64,000 bases of DNA from Bacteroidota bacterium (GTDB taxonomy: Bacteria; Bacteroidota; Bacteroidia; Flavobacteriales; Flavobacteriaceae): the NCBI GenBank assembly GCA_029557895.1, contig JAKQHT010000011.1, positions 62,001 through 126,000 on the forward strand. Direction: 5' to 3'. Each line of letters begins with the position of its first letter. Position 1 is the stretch's first letter. Under the pieces are notes generated by a model. It searched no databases and was not told the DNA's origin. It saw only the letters and a list, made by a program, of their open reading frames with translations. Positions 9,257 to 18,107 of the stretch are shown here, piece by piece. A program made the position numbers and the translations under genes.

Positions 9257-9392
9257 AGGCTGTCCTAAAACTAAACTCTTGTTACGCTACACATATTTTC
9301 AACTTATTGAAAATCACCGGTAAACAATACAGCGAGATTCCGAAACAGGTTCGGAATGACAAGTGCCAACGGTTTTGAGACAGCCTTTTTTT
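9257..9392 (+). terminator. Long-range hairpin terminator with embedded repeat
   Basis: Outer arms AGGCTGTC...AAAAC and GTTTT..GACAGCC pair over about 130 bases and are followed by TTTTTTT. Inside is a second inverted repeat, ATTCCGAA-ACAGG-TTCGGAAT (9337-9357), within the phrase CGAGATTCCGAAACAGGTTCGGAATGAC. The element starts 22 bp after dodecin and ends 10 bp before the DUF255 start. It probably terminates the dodecin transcript. The inner sequence looks like a flavobacterial interspersed repeat. Confidence 0.6.
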
Positions 9393-9402
9393 ATAGCACC
9401 CA

Positions 9403-11448
9403 ATGCAAAAACCGACACACAACAAACTCGCTTCTGAAAGTAGTCCTTACCTGTTACAGCACGCCCACAACCCTGTGAACTGGTATCCGTGGAACGACGA
9501 GGCGCTTGCGCTTGCCAAACAACAAAACAAGCTTATCATCATCAGCATTGGATATGCCGCCTGCCATTGGTGCCATGTTATGGAATCGGAAAGTTTTGAA
9601 GATCAGGACGTAGCCGAAGTCATGAATACACATTATTTGAGCATCAAGGTGGATCGCGAAGAACGGCCCGACATTGACCAAGTATATATGGGCGCCTTGC
9701 AACTGATGACCGGGCAAGGCGGTTGGCCTCTTAACGTGGTAGCATTGCCCGATGGCAGACCCATATGGGGCGGCACCTATTTCCGCAAAGAACAATGGAT
9801 TAGCGCACTTGAGCAGGTACAGGAGCTGTACCAGAAGAACCGACTGAAATTATTGGAATATGCAACGCGCCTCGAACAGGGACTGAAAACTCTTGACACC
9901 ATCATCCCAAACCAAAATGAGCCCGAATTTGATATCGGTTTTATCGCCAATGCCATCAAAACTTGGTCTGTGCAATTTGACCATCAACAAGGAGGCACGA
10001 AAGGAGCTCCAAAATTCATGATGCCCAACAACTACCAATTCTTGTTGCGGTTTGCCTATCAGACCAACGACAACAGTTTAATGGACTATGTAAACCTCAC
10101 GTTAGAAAAAATGGCGTTTGGCGGTATCAACGATGCTATTGGCGGAGGATTTGCAAGGTATGCAATCGATGACCGCTGGCATGTGCCACATTTTGAAAAA
10201 ATGCTGTACGACAATGCCCTGATGGCAAGTTTGTATGCGGACGCTTACAGTGCTACCAAAAGACCACTTTACAAAGAAACTCTTGAAAGTATCCTCGATT
10301 TTGTGAAGAATGAACTCTCTGGAACCGAAGGAAATTTTTATGCATCACTTGACGCCGATAGCCTCAACGAAATAGGCAAAATGCAGGAAGGCGCCTATTA
10401 TGTCTGGCAAAAGGAATCCCTAAAATCTATCTTAAAAACCAATGGATTTGAACTGTTTTCTGATTATTACAATATCAACGAAACCGGACATTGGGAACAC
10501 GGAAATTATGTGCTTATCCGAAGCGAAGCCGATAGCAGTTTTATCAAAAAACACGATATATCCATTAAAACCCTTGATGAACAAAAAAAAACATGGAAAC
10601 AGGCACTCTTGCAAGCACGGAACAAACGCAAAAAACCTCGACTTGACGACAAAAACCTCGCTTCTTGGAACGCTTTAATGGCAAAAGGCTTCTTGGATGC
10701 CTACCGTGTTTTAAAAAAATCAGAGTACCTGGATATTGCCAAAAAAAATGCAGCGTTCATTCTTAAAGCTTTCCTGCAAGAAGATGGAAGCCTAATGCAC
10801 AGCTACAAAAATGGCAAAAGTACCATCAACGGGTATCTTGAAGATTATGCCACAGCCATAGACCTTTTCAGTACATTGTACGAACAGACCTTGGAACAAC
10901 AATGGTTGATTACTGCAAGAAATTTGGCAAATTACACCCTCGACCACTTTTTTGACGAAAGAAGCGGTATGTTTTTCTTTACATCCGATACAGATACACC
11001 TTTGATAACCAGACCCATAGAATACAGGGATAACGTGATGGCTTCCAGTAACTCCATAATGGCCAAAAACCTGTTCCGCTTGGCACATTTTTTTGACAAT
11101 GCCCATTACTTGAACGTTTCCATAAGGATGTTGAACAATGTAAAATCTGAAAGTACAGACTATGCTTCCGGATTTTCAAACTGGCTGGACCTTATGCTCA
11201 ATTTTTCAGAACCGTTTTACCAAATTGTAATAACAGGCCAAGCGGCACTGGAAAAAATTACCGAGCTAAATCAAGTATATATTCCAAATAAAGTACTGTC
11301 GGGCAGCAAAACTTTAGAGAACTTACCCATATTGGCCAATAAATTAGTGGCGGACAAAACCATGATTTATGTTTGCCAAAACAAGACCTGCAAAATGCCA
11401 ACGGAGCATACTGAAAAAGCAATTGAACAATTAAACATCAGAACATGA
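9403..11448 (+). CDS. DUF255 thioredoxin-domain protein (YyaL/SSP411 family)
   Basis: Cytosolic protein of 681 residues, full length for the family. The N-terminus (about 1-160) is the DUF255 thioredoxin-like domain with an opening HNPVNWYPW and a CHWCH redox motif in [14 protein letters not shown], then VDREERPD. The rest (about 190-640) is the alpha-helical barrel resembling N-acylglucosamine 2-epimerases and six-hairpin glycosidases, with a [14 protein letters not shown] segment. Homologues reach from bacteria to the human spermatogenesis-associated SPATA20. The reaction is unknown. It overlaps the next gene by ATGA, so the two are translationally coupled. Confidence 0.9.
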   Translation: MQKPTHNKLASESSPYLLQHAHNPVNWYPWNDEALALAKQQNKLIIISIGYAACHWCHVMESESFEDQDVAEVMNTHYLSIKVDREERPDIDQVYMGALQLMTGQGGWPLNVVALPDGRPIWGGTYFRKEQWISALEQVQELYQKNRLKLLEYATRLEQGLKTLDTIIPNQNEPEFDIGFIANAIKTWSVQFDHQQGGTKGAPKFMMPNNYQFLLRFAYQTNDNSLMDYVNLTLEKMAFGGINDAIGGGFARYAIDDRWHVPHFEKMLYDNALMASLYADAYSATKRPLYKETLESILDFVKNELSGTEGNFYASLDADSLNEIGKMQEGAYYVWQKESLKSILKTNGFELFSDYYNINETGHWEHGNYVLIRSEADSSFIKKHDISIKTLDEQKKTWKQALLQARNKRKKPRLDDKNLASWNALMAKGFLDAYRVLKKSEYLDIAKKNAAFILKAFLQEDGSLMHSYKNGKSTINGYLEDYATAIDLFSTLYEQTLEQQWLITARNLANYTLDHFFDERSGMFFFTSDTDTPLITRPIEYRDNVMASSNSIMAKNLFRLAHFFDNAHYLNVSIRMLNNVKSESTDYASGFSNWLDLMLNFSEPFYQIVITGQAALEKITELNQVYIPNKVLSGSKTLENLPILANKLVADKTMIYVCQNKTCKMPTEHTEKAIEQLNIRT

Positions 11449-11801
11449 AAACAATCCCTGTCATCCTGATTGCTGTCGTTATCCTCGAACACCTGTATTT
11501 TATGTACCTCGAAATGTTCTTGTGGACCACTAATAGAGGCATCAAAGCTTTTGGGCTAAAATCAAGACAATTTGCCGAAGAGACAAAAGTTTTGGCCGCC
11601 AATCAAGGACTATATAATGGATTTTTGGCCGCAGGTTTGATTTTTGCCGTATATAAAAACAATTCGTCCTTCATCGTATTTTTTCTATCCTGCATCATAC
11701 TTGCGGGCATCTTTGGAGCCGTTAGCACAAAGCAAATCCGGTTATTCTATATCCAGGCCTTGCCGGCAATACTGGCATTAATCTTATGGACGGTATTGTA
11801 G
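11445..11801 (+). CDS. DUF1304 small membrane protein
   Basis: A 118-residue integral membrane protein with about four hydrophobic helices. Family landmarks are the N-terminal '[13 protein letters not shown]' segment and '[13 protein letters not shown]' in the middle. DUF1304 has no established biochemical role. Its start codon overlaps the DUF255 stop in an ATGA junction. It ends 74 bp before the convergent tsaB, and I see no clear terminator between them. Confidence 0.85.
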   Translation: MKTIPVILIAVVILEHLYFMYLEMFLWTTNRGIKAFGLKSRQFAEETKVLAANQGLYNGFLAAGLIFAVYKNNSSFIVFFLSCIILAGIFGAVSTKQIRLFYIQALPAILALILWTVL

Positions 11802-11875
11802 CCTAATCCGGTTTTGCTCGATATGCTTGATTGGCACGCCTGCTTTGAAAAATAGATAAAACTTTAAAAAGGCTC

Positions 11876-12541
11876 TCAAAGCTTGTTTCCCATAAATTCT
11901 TTGAGATAGTAAGGCTCAAAATAGGCGACATCCTCAAAGTCGTTGCTTTTGTATTTTTCAAAAGATAACATTGCCATTTCTTGTACTGATGGAAATTTAT
12001 GTTCGATGAACATTGCATTGGGATGACTGATTATGCTTTTTGCCTTTTCGACACCATCTCCAATGAAACAAACCAAGCCATCATCCAGTAAATCCTTGAA
12101 CGACGTTTCGTCCAAAATTTTGGCTTCCGTAGGACATATTTGACGGTGGTTATTGTCAAAAACGGCAGTATACACTTCCATACGCCTTGCATCCAGCATT
12201 GGAACTATTGCCCCAGGGGTATTTTTTACTTGCAGTGCCAAAGATTGGAGCGTATCTGTAGCAATCAACGGTTTCCCAATTGCAAAACAAAGACCTTTTG
12301 CGGCAGACACACCAATGCGCAAACCAGTGTAAGAGCCGGGACCTTTGCTTACGGCTACGGCATCCAATTGCACGGGTTTTAAGTTGGCACGTTCCAAAAC
12401 TTTTTTAATATACACATGTAATAGTTCGGCATGTGCATAGCCTTTGCTGTTGTTTTCTTCCAGGGCCAGCATCTGGCCGGTTTTGGCAATTGAAACAGAA
12501 CAATTGGTCGTGGCGGTCTCTATATTTAAAATCAAAGCCAA
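11876..12541 (-). CDS. tsaB: tRNA threonylcarbamoyladenosine biosynthesis protein TsaB
   Basis: TsaB partners TsaD and TsaE in transferring threonylcarbamoyl to A37 of ANN-decoding tRNAs. The 221-residue protein begins ALILNIETATTNCSVSIA, the canonical TsaB N-terminus, and contains 'GPGSYTGLRIGVSAAKGLCFA', the family signature. As expected for TsaB it lacks the metal-binding histidines of TsaD. The only start consistent with the family N-terminus is TTG at 12541, 3 bp after the upstream adaptor stop. It is likely translated by coupling within the TolC-adaptor-tsaB operon. Confidence 0.93.
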   Translation of the reverse strand: MALILNIETATTNCSVSIAKTGQMLALEENNSKGYAHAELLHVYIKKVLERANLKPVQLDAVAVSKGPGSYTGLRIGVSAAKGLCFAIGKPLIATDTLQSLALQVKNTPGAIVPMLDARRMEVYTAVFDNNHRQICPTEAKILDETSFKDLLDDGLVCFIGDGVEKAKSIISHPNAMFIEHKFPSVQEMAMLSFEKYKSNDFEDVAYFEPYYLKEFMGNKL

Positions 12542-12544
12542 GCT

Positions 12545-13849
12545 TTATTTCTTTTTTTCGGCATCTGTGCCATCGGACGCTTTGCGCTGCACAATCTTGT
12601 CGCCGGGATTTAGTGTCTTGGAAACAAGTCCGTAAGGCCCGGTAATGATTTGATCACCGGCTTTTAAACCAGAAATGATTTCAATCTTAGAATCATCTTG
12701 GATTCCGGTTTCTACAACACGAAGTTTTGCTTCTCCGTTATTTGCCACAAATACACATTCAAATTTTTGCTCATCTTTTGTTTTGGGTGTATCGGAACTT
12801 GTTGGGGATTGGAACGATTTTTTGGTTGATGTTGTGTCGTTCTTGATGACTATGGCGCTAATGGGCACGGATACGATATTGTTCCTCTTGTTGGTAATGA
12901 TATCGACAGTAGCGGTCATACCGGGTCTAAAAGGCGAATAGTTTTCTGGTCTGTCTTGCATCAAATCGGCATAGGATTCTTTCAAGATACGTACTTTCAC
13001 TTTAAAATTCGTAACCTGATCGGCTGTTAAGGTTGCTCCCGCGGAATTGGCTATCTCTGTAACCACTCCCCTGAACTCTTTTTTAAGATAGGCATCAACT
13101 TCTACAATGGTCGAATCGCCTATATTTACTTTTACGATGTCATTTTCATTGACATCGATCTCGACCTCCATATTGTTCAGGTTTGCCACTCGCAATATTT
13201 CGGTCCCTGCCATTTGTTGCGTACCTACGACGCGTTCGCCCAACTCAACATCGAGTTTTGATATTGTACCGCTCATGGGCGCATATATGGTTGTACGTCC
13301 AAGGTTATCGAGGGCTTCATTGACAGAAGCACCCGCGCTTTGAACATTATAATAAGCAGATTGTCTGTTGGCTTGGGCTATTTCATATGAAGAAACCGCC
13401 TTGTCCCAATCGGCCTTGGAAATGATTCCTTTTTCAAATAATAACTTGTTTCGGTCATAATTCAGTTGAGCTTCTTTTAATGAGGCTTCTGCTTGTTCGA
13501 GTCCTGCCTTTACATTTTTGTAACCAGCTTGCGCCCTGTTGACAGCAGATTGTATCAGGTCTGGATTGACCCTCACGAGCAAATCTCCTTTTTTTACCTG
13601 CTGGCCTTCTTTAAATGGCAGTTCAATGATTTCTCCAGAAACCTCGCTCGAGATTTTCACCTCGATCTCCGGTTGGATTTTTCCGGTGGCCGACACCTTT
13701 TCAACAATATTGGAGAGCGTTACTTTTTCGATATCAACTTCCTTTTGATTCCCTTGTTTTCCAAACAAACCTGCTTTTTTGCCGCCAATAAGGAATATCA
13801 ACAAAAGCAATGTTATGGAAACTATAATGGTAATTTTTTTTCTGCTCAT
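12545..13849 (-). CDS. Efflux periplasmic adaptor (HlyD/MacA-type membrane fusion protein)
   Basis: Membrane fusion protein of 434 residues that should bridge an inner-membrane pump to a TolC channel. It has an N-terminal membrane anchor (about 7-24), a first half-lipoyl segment ending in VSGEIIELPFKEGQQVKKGD, a coiled-coil hairpin (about 105-180), the returning lipoyl half (APMSGTISKLDVELGERV), a beta-barrel domain and a membrane-proximal domain. Its layout is closest to MacA-like adaptors that pair with ABC (MacB) pumps. A TolC protein lies upstream, but no pump gene is adjacent, so the transporter must be encoded elsewhere. The tail is Lys-rich. Confidence 0.9.
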   Translation of the reverse strand: MSRKKITIIVSITLLLLIFLIGGKKAGLFGKQGNQKEVDIEKVTLSNIVEKVSATGKIQPEIEVKISSEVSGEIIELPFKEGQQVKKGDLLVRVNPDLIQSAVNRAQAGYKNVKAGLEQAEASLKEAQLNYDRNKLLFEKGIISKADWDKAVSSYEIAQANRQSAYYNVQSAGASVNEALDNLGRTTIYAPMSGTISKLDVELGERVVGTQQMAGTEILRVANLNNMEVEIDVNENDIVKVNIGDSTIVEVDAYLKKEFRGVVTEIANSAGATLTADQVTNFKVKVRILKESYADLMQDRPENYSPFRPGMTATVDIITNKRNNIVSVPISAIVIKNDTTSTKKSFQSPTSSDTPKTKDEQKFECVFVANNGEAKLRVVETGIQDDSKIEIISGLKAGDQIITGPYGLVSKTLNPGDKIVQRKASDGTDAEKKK

Positions 13850-13895
13850 GATGGTTGATTTTTCTGATTTGATATGTTTCTGTTATAATGGATAA

Positions 13896-15335
13896 TCAAA
13901 ATTTAAGTTCGGTTATCGGGATGCCGAAATACAGTTCGATGACTTTGAGTTTAAAGATATAATCGTATTTGGCACGGTTGAGTTCTATTTTAGCGTTGTC
14001 GTAACGAAATTTTGACTGGCTGAAATCGAATGCATTTGTAAGTCCAATATCATAGCGTTCTTTGGCATATTCATAGGCCAATTTCTGGGATTCCAATGCC
14101 GACTGTGCGGCTTCATAGGCTTTAAAGGCTCCTTTAGCATCCACATAAGCTTGATAGACGGTAGATTCGAGGTCGAGTTGGGCCTGTTGCAGTTGGTATT
14201 TGGAGCGTTCATAATTGATCTTGCTCCTTTTTACATTTGCTTTGGAATTCAATCCATTTAATATAGGAATGTTGAGCTGCAGTCCGTAAGCTATCCCATC
14301 ATTGAGATAAAGCTGTTCAAAAAATGGGTTGGCACTGGCCAATTGGGTTATGGTATTGGGATATTCGCTAACCACAACTTGACCTGTTTCTTCCACAATC
14401 CCTATGGGCTGAATTACCGTGGGATTGTTGGGGTCAATCTGCTGTATGTAAGAAGTTGCATTGGTGTACCGTGTGTCATACCCAAAGAATGCCGACAAGG
14501 TTGGAAACATTGCCCCTTTTGCGATCTGCATGTCCTTTTTGGCCAGTTCTACATTTTGTTCTGCTATTTTGATTTCTGATCGGGTTTCTTTGGCTTTTTC
14601 GATGATTTCTGATACATTTTTGTTCGAAATACCCTCATCAATGATGTCGTAACCTTCGTCTTCTATATCAAAATTCTGGTAATCTTTGACCAATAGCAGC
14701 TGTGCCAAACTTATCAATGAAATACGTACCGCGTTCTCTGCCATAACGATGGATTTCTTTTCACTGGCATCTGTAGCTTTTATCTCCAAAAGGTCTCCCT
14801 GTGGCAAAACACCGGCATCGACCAACTCCTGTGTTCTCGAAAATTGCTCTTGTGTCACGGTATTCTGCGATTTGAGAACATCGAGATTGGCTTTATTCAA
14901 AATAACCTGTAAATAATTGTTAGCAACCATCAGGGTAATATCATCCTGCATTTTGGACAGATTGTATTGTGCAGCGATTTTTGAGATCTTAGCGCGTTGG
15001 GATTGTCTAAAATTTCGCAATCCATCAAACAAGGTATAGCCTATGTTGATTCTCCCTGAGACCGACAGGAACGTTGTGGTCTGTGCATTGTTGGTCAACG
15101 GGTTAAAACTCAAACCCGTATTTTCGGAAGCCGAGGCGCTGGCACTGATGTCTGGCAAAAAGTTCCCCAAAGCCGTCATGGACTCTACATCCGTCAGTTC
15201 AACATCAAGCTCGCTCTGTTTTACAGTTATGTTGTTTTGCAGGGCATGCTCAACACATTCTTTCAGTGTCCATTTCTTAACTTGGGAGAAACCGGTCATC
15301 CCAGACAGAAACATTAAAAAGATAATTTTTTTCAT
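13896..15335 (-). CDS. TolC-family outer membrane efflux protein
   Basis: Outer membrane channel of 479 residues with a signal peptide (about 1-17, MTGFSQ). Two repeats of the TolC fold are visible: an N-terminal 'WTLKECVEHALQNN', long Gln/Ala/Lys-rich helices, and a second-half helix pair ending in 'YDIGLTNAFDFSQSKFRY'. It should form a trimeric exit duct with the adjacent adaptor. It is first in the operon and is transcribed away from the oxidase assembly cluster with an 80-bp gap. No pump gene accompanies the pair. Confidence 0.92.
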   Translation of the reverse strand: MKKIIFLMFLSGMTGFSQVKKWTLKECVEHALQNNITVKQSELDVELTDVESMTALGNFLPDISASASASENTGLSFNPLTNNAQTTTFLSVSGRINIGYTLFDGLRNFRQSQRAKISKIAAQYNLSKMQDDITLMVANNYLQVILNKANLDVLKSQNTVTQEQFSRTQELVDAGVLPQGDLLEIKATDASEKKSIVMAENAVRISLISLAQLLLVKDYQNFDIEDEGYDIIDEGISNKNVSEIIEKAKETRSEIKIAEQNVELAKKDMQIAKGAMFPTLSAFFGYDTRYTNATSYIQQIDPNNPTVIQPIGIVEETGQVVVSEYPNTITQLASANPFFEQLYLNDGIAYGLQLNIPILNGLNSKANVKRSKINYERSKYQLQQAQLDLESTVYQAYVDAKGAFKAYEAAQSALESQKLAYEYAKERYDIGLTNAFDFSQSKFRYDNAKIELNRAKYDYIFKLKVIELYFGIPITELKF

Positions 15336-15414
15336 AGTAACAGTATATGTCTATATCTGTACAAAAGCGTTACAGGTTAATGCATTTTTTTGAAAAAAAC
15401 CTTTACAAAAGTGC

Positions 15415-15648
15415 TTATCGGGCCTTTTTCTTTCTTAAATACTTCCAGTAAATCATAAAACCGATGCCCCCTACCAATATATAGGGAATTACCATGAGGT
15501 AAACGATGCCGTTATTGACTCCTTCTGCCGTTGATTGTCCCTGTTCGCTTTCAAGTACTGCACGGCACATGGCACATTGGGCATCTGTTTGCAAAAATGC
15601 AAGCAGTGCAACTATTGTGACAATGATCTTGGTTTTGATACTATACAT
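15415..15648 (-). CDS. Small CxxC membrane protein of the oxidase assembly operon
   Basis: A 77-residue protein that I cannot name. It has a signal-like hydrophobic segment (about 7-23), then a mature start with the pair QCAMC (C24 and C27), a short loop, and a second membrane helix (about 48-68) ending in a basic tail. The topology suggests a membrane-anchored protein with a CxxC pair on the periplasmic side. Its start overlaps the DUF420 stop by 8 bp, so it is coupled to the SCO-DUF420 genes. From this context it could help copper or thiol handling in oxidase assembly, but that is inference only. Confidence 0.75.
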   Translation of the reverse strand: MYSIKTKIIVTIVALLAFLQTDAQCAMCRAVLESEQGQSTAEGVNNGIVYLMVIPYILVGGIGFMIYWKYLRKKKAR

Positions 15649-16186
15649 AATAAGGTGAGATCATGATATAGACGATTACACCCGTAACGGAAACATAGAG
15701 CCACAATGGAAACGTGAAACGGGCGATTTTTTTATGTCTGGCAAAATCATTGGTAATGGCCCTGACATAGGTAATCAAAACAAATGGGATGACGGCAATG
15801 GATAGCAATATATGGCTGATAAGGATAAAAAAATATATATACCTCATGAAACCTTTGCCGCCATATGGCGTGGAATCGCTGGTCATGTGATAGGCCACAT
15901 ACATCAACAAAAAAGCAACGGAACACACAATGGCCGTTTTTATCAAACGTTCGTGGAGTTTTATTTTTTTGTTCTTGATGGCCACAAAAGCCGCAATCAG
16001 CAATACAGAGGTAATGGCATTTATGGATGCATAAATGGGCGGCAAAAATGACAAGGGTTCTACTTCAAAACCAAGTCGCTTCAAATTGACGCCAAAGAGA
16101 GCAGCCACAACAACCGGAATGGTGATGGACAACGCCACAATCCATTTATTGTACTTGCTTTGTGCCTTGCGATCTGTGTCTGTCAT
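15641..16186 (-). CDS. DUF420 membrane protein (CtaM-like oxidase maturation factor)
   Basis: Polytopic membrane protein of 181 residues with about five helices. DUF420 features include 'INAITSVLLIAAFVAIKNKKIKLHERLIKTAI', 'MYVAYHMTSDSTPYGG' and a late 'KIARFTFPLWLYVSVTGVIVY'. The conserved His residues in helices are typical. DUF420 proteins such as CtaM are needed for maturation of aa3-type oxidases in Firmicutes. Placement between SCO (3 bp upstream) and the small CxxC gene supports the same role here. Confidence 0.85.
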   Translation of the reverse strand: MTDTDRKAQSKYNKWIVALSITIPVVVAALFGVNLKRLGFEVEPLSFLPPIYASINAITSVLLIAAFVAIKNKKIKLHERLIKTAIVCSVAFLLMYVAYHMTSDSTPYGGKGFMRYIYFFILISHILLSIAVIPFVLITYVRAITNDFARHKKIARFTFPLWLYVSVTGVIVYIMISPYYV

Positions 16187-16189
16187 TTT

Positions 16190-16933
16190 TTATTCTTTAA
16201 GGAGTTGGGCGATATCTTCTTTCAAAATGCTTATCTGCTCCTCTTGCCCTTCTTCATCGGTTTTTTCGGCTTCGGATATCATTCCGTTGTAGTAAATTAT
16301 GGGGTTACCTGAAGCATCCTTTCTGGAGCGTATAAATCCATTTTTATCGATAAGAGCAAAATTTCCCGAATGTTCAAAGCCGCCTTCGGCATCTTGGTCT
16401 TTGGCCGTATATAGATTGAAGCCTTCGTTGGCAAGTTTATATATTTGGGATTCTTCTCCGGTCATCAAATGCCAATTTGGATGGTCAATGCCATAAGCCC
16501 GGGCGTAATCTTTTAGGATTTCAACCGTATCGTGTTCCGGATTGATGGTGAACGAGGCAATGCCAAAATCGTCATTGTCCTTGAAACTGTTCTGTATTTG
16601 CACGAGATTGGAATTCATCCTTGGGCAAATGGTGGGACAGGTCGTAAAAAAGAACTCTACTACATAGACTTTGCCTTCAAAATCTGTATTCTTGATTGTT
16701 TTGCCGTTCTGGTCAACAAAACCGAATGGTGGTACTTTTCTGGCCTTACCATTAATTTCAATAAAGGCCAAATCGTTTGTGGCAGCTTTTCCGTTATCAG
16801 TGGGCTTGTTGAGCCTATCGCTTTTGACGATGCTCTTGTCCTTGATAGCATCTACGATCCTGGGCACAAAAATAATCCCAAAAACAAGGATGATAAAAGC
16901 TATCCCAACATATGAATAGTTAGTTTTCTTCAT
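16190..16933 (-). CDS. SCO-family copper chaperone for cytochrome oxidase
   Basis: Membrane-anchored thioredoxin-fold protein of 247 residues that delivers copper to the CuA site of oxidase subunit II. One N-terminal helix (about 8-24) anchors it. The copper ligands are all present: the C-x3-C pair at C99 and C103 in TTCPTICP, and a His at 188 in FEHSGNFALID. It overlaps the preceding gene by 14 bp and lies 3 bp before DUF420, so these genes are tightly coupled. The full ligand set contrasts with the cysteine-less relative upstream. Confidence 0.92.
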   Translation of the reverse strand: MKKTNYSYVGIAFIILVFGIIFVPRIVDAIKDKSIVKSDRLNKPTDNGKAATNDLAFIEINGKARKVPPFGFVDQNGKTIKNTDFEGKVYVVEFFFTTCPTICPRMNSNLVQIQNSFKDNDDFGIASFTINPEHDTVEILKDYARAYGIDHPNWHLMTGEESQIYKLANEGFNLYTAKDQDAEGGFEHSGNFALIDKNGFIRSRKDASGNPIIYYNGMISEAEKTDEEGQEEQISILKEDIAQLLKE

Positions 16934-17645
16934 TGCTTACGTCTGACTTTAAACTGTTTTCCCTTCTCGTTGCCGCATCAAAAGTGCCTTTGCGTTTTTG
17001 CCTATACTCGGTAAAAAGGATGCGCATATCTTCGCTCATCTTGTTTTTTAATTCTGCCACTTCTATTGCATTATATCCCAAAAGTCCATAAACAGATGCT
17101 TGTCTTCCCCTTTCGGCATCGCTCCTGTCATCCATTCTGCCTCGTTGGTTGAGATCCTTGTCAATGATGAAGATTGTGTTAGTTGCCAAGTTGCTGTCAA
17201 GTGGCAAATCGCTGCCGAGACTGTTGTAGAGCGCATTGATGTTTTCATCATTAAGAAAAACAAAATGCAAGTATTCTAAATTTTCATAAGCGCTAACAAC
17301 TTTTTGAAGTTCGTTCGCCCGATCTTCAGCACCCAAAGGCACTACAATGACAACCTGAAATTTTTTAAATCCTTTGAACTTATCATACACCAACTCCTTG
17401 ACATTGGACAGTGCCGTTACTTTCGACATAGGGTCGTTTCCAGCAAATCCAAGCACGGAAATATGGTTGGCAAATGCAACAGTGGTATCTCCAACAACCA
17501 GGTTTTTTACTTCCATGACATTGCCTTTTACAACATCGAGAGGATTGTAATGGTGCTGTGCCGGGTACAAAAACAGGAGAAATGTCACGGGGAGAAAGAA
17601 CAATATTGCCAATACCAGATTTCGTTTTACCTGCTTTTTTTCCAT
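16920..17645 (-). CDS. Membrane-anchored protein, probable cysteine-less Sco/thioredoxin-like fold
   Basis: A 241-residue protein with one N-terminal helix (about 8-27) and a periplasmic domain. No family is obvious by name. The pattern is thioredoxin-like: a strand in HISVLGFAGN, a strand in FQVVIVVP, a strand in LEYLHFVFL, then NTIFIIDKDLNQRGRMDD, which strongly recalls the 'xxLIDKxGxxRG' strand of SCO proteins. There is not one cysteine. The downstream SCO gene overlaps it by 14 bp. I infer a paralogue of SCO that lost its metal site and may scaffold oxidase assembly. The ATG at 17645 is preferred over the upstream ORF extension because the anchor helix follows directly. Confidence 0.7.
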   Translation of the reverse strand: MEKKQVKRNLVLAILFFLPVTFLLFLYPAQHHYNPLDVVKGNVMEVKNLVVGDTTVAFANHISVLGFAGNDPMSKVTALSNVKELVYDKFKGFKKFQVVIVVPLGAEDRANELQKVVSAYENLEYLHFVFLNDENINALYNSLGSDLPLDSNLATNTIFIIDKDLNQRGRMDDRSDAERGRQASVYGLLGYNAIEVAELKNKMSEDMRILFTEYRQKRKGTFDAATRRENSLKSDVSNEEN

Positions 17646-17705
17646 GATGCAAAAATAAAAAAGACGGTTCAATTGACCGCCCTTTATAATGTTTTTAACT
17701 ATTGT

Positions 17706-18086
17706 TTAAAAATCAAATTTGATAAAACCGGAAGAATAAACTTCTTCAACATAGCCGCCTTCTTGCAAGAGGATAAAAATCAGATACAAAATCAGGAAAA
17801 CGGCGGTCCAAACGACCATTCTCCTCAAAGAGGCGGTTTCGTCCCTCATGTGCATGAAATCCCAAGTGATATAGTAGGCTTTGACGATGGTCAAAATGAT
17901 GAAAATCCAATTAAGTATCTTCATTCCCAGAATGTGACCCATAAGGACCTCCGGCTTATAGATACCGAGGATGACCTCAATAGCGGTTACAATGGTGAGG
18001 AGAATAAGTACTCCCCATATTTTCTGGGTATTTGACTTGAACTTTACTGTTCCTCTTAATATCGATAGCTTATGTGCGTGTGCCAT
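17706..18086 (-). CDS. Cytochrome c oxidase subunit IV family protein
   Basis: A membrane protein of 126 residues with three helices, starting MAHAHKLSILRGTVKFKSN. The track's longer ORF begins at a TTG six bases upstream. Short subunit IV proteins of this family stabilise heme-copper oxidases and have no cofactor of their own. It lies 21 bp downstream of a subunit III gene and upstream of the Sco-like genes, so it is part of the oxidase operon. Confidence 0.85.
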   Translation of the reverse strand: MAHAHKLSILRGTVKFKSNTQKIWGVLILLTIVTAIEVILGIYKPEVLMGHILGMKILNWIFIILTIVKAYYITWDFMHMRDETASLRRMVVWTAVFLILYLIFILLQEGGYVEEVYSSGFIKFDF

Positions 18087-18107
18087 TTGCAATAAAATTA
18101 ATCTTGT

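Noticed and set aside
17304-18035. 243-residue ORF opposite the oxidase assembly genes
   Set aside because: Spans two real genes and their gap on the other strand and has no recognisable features.
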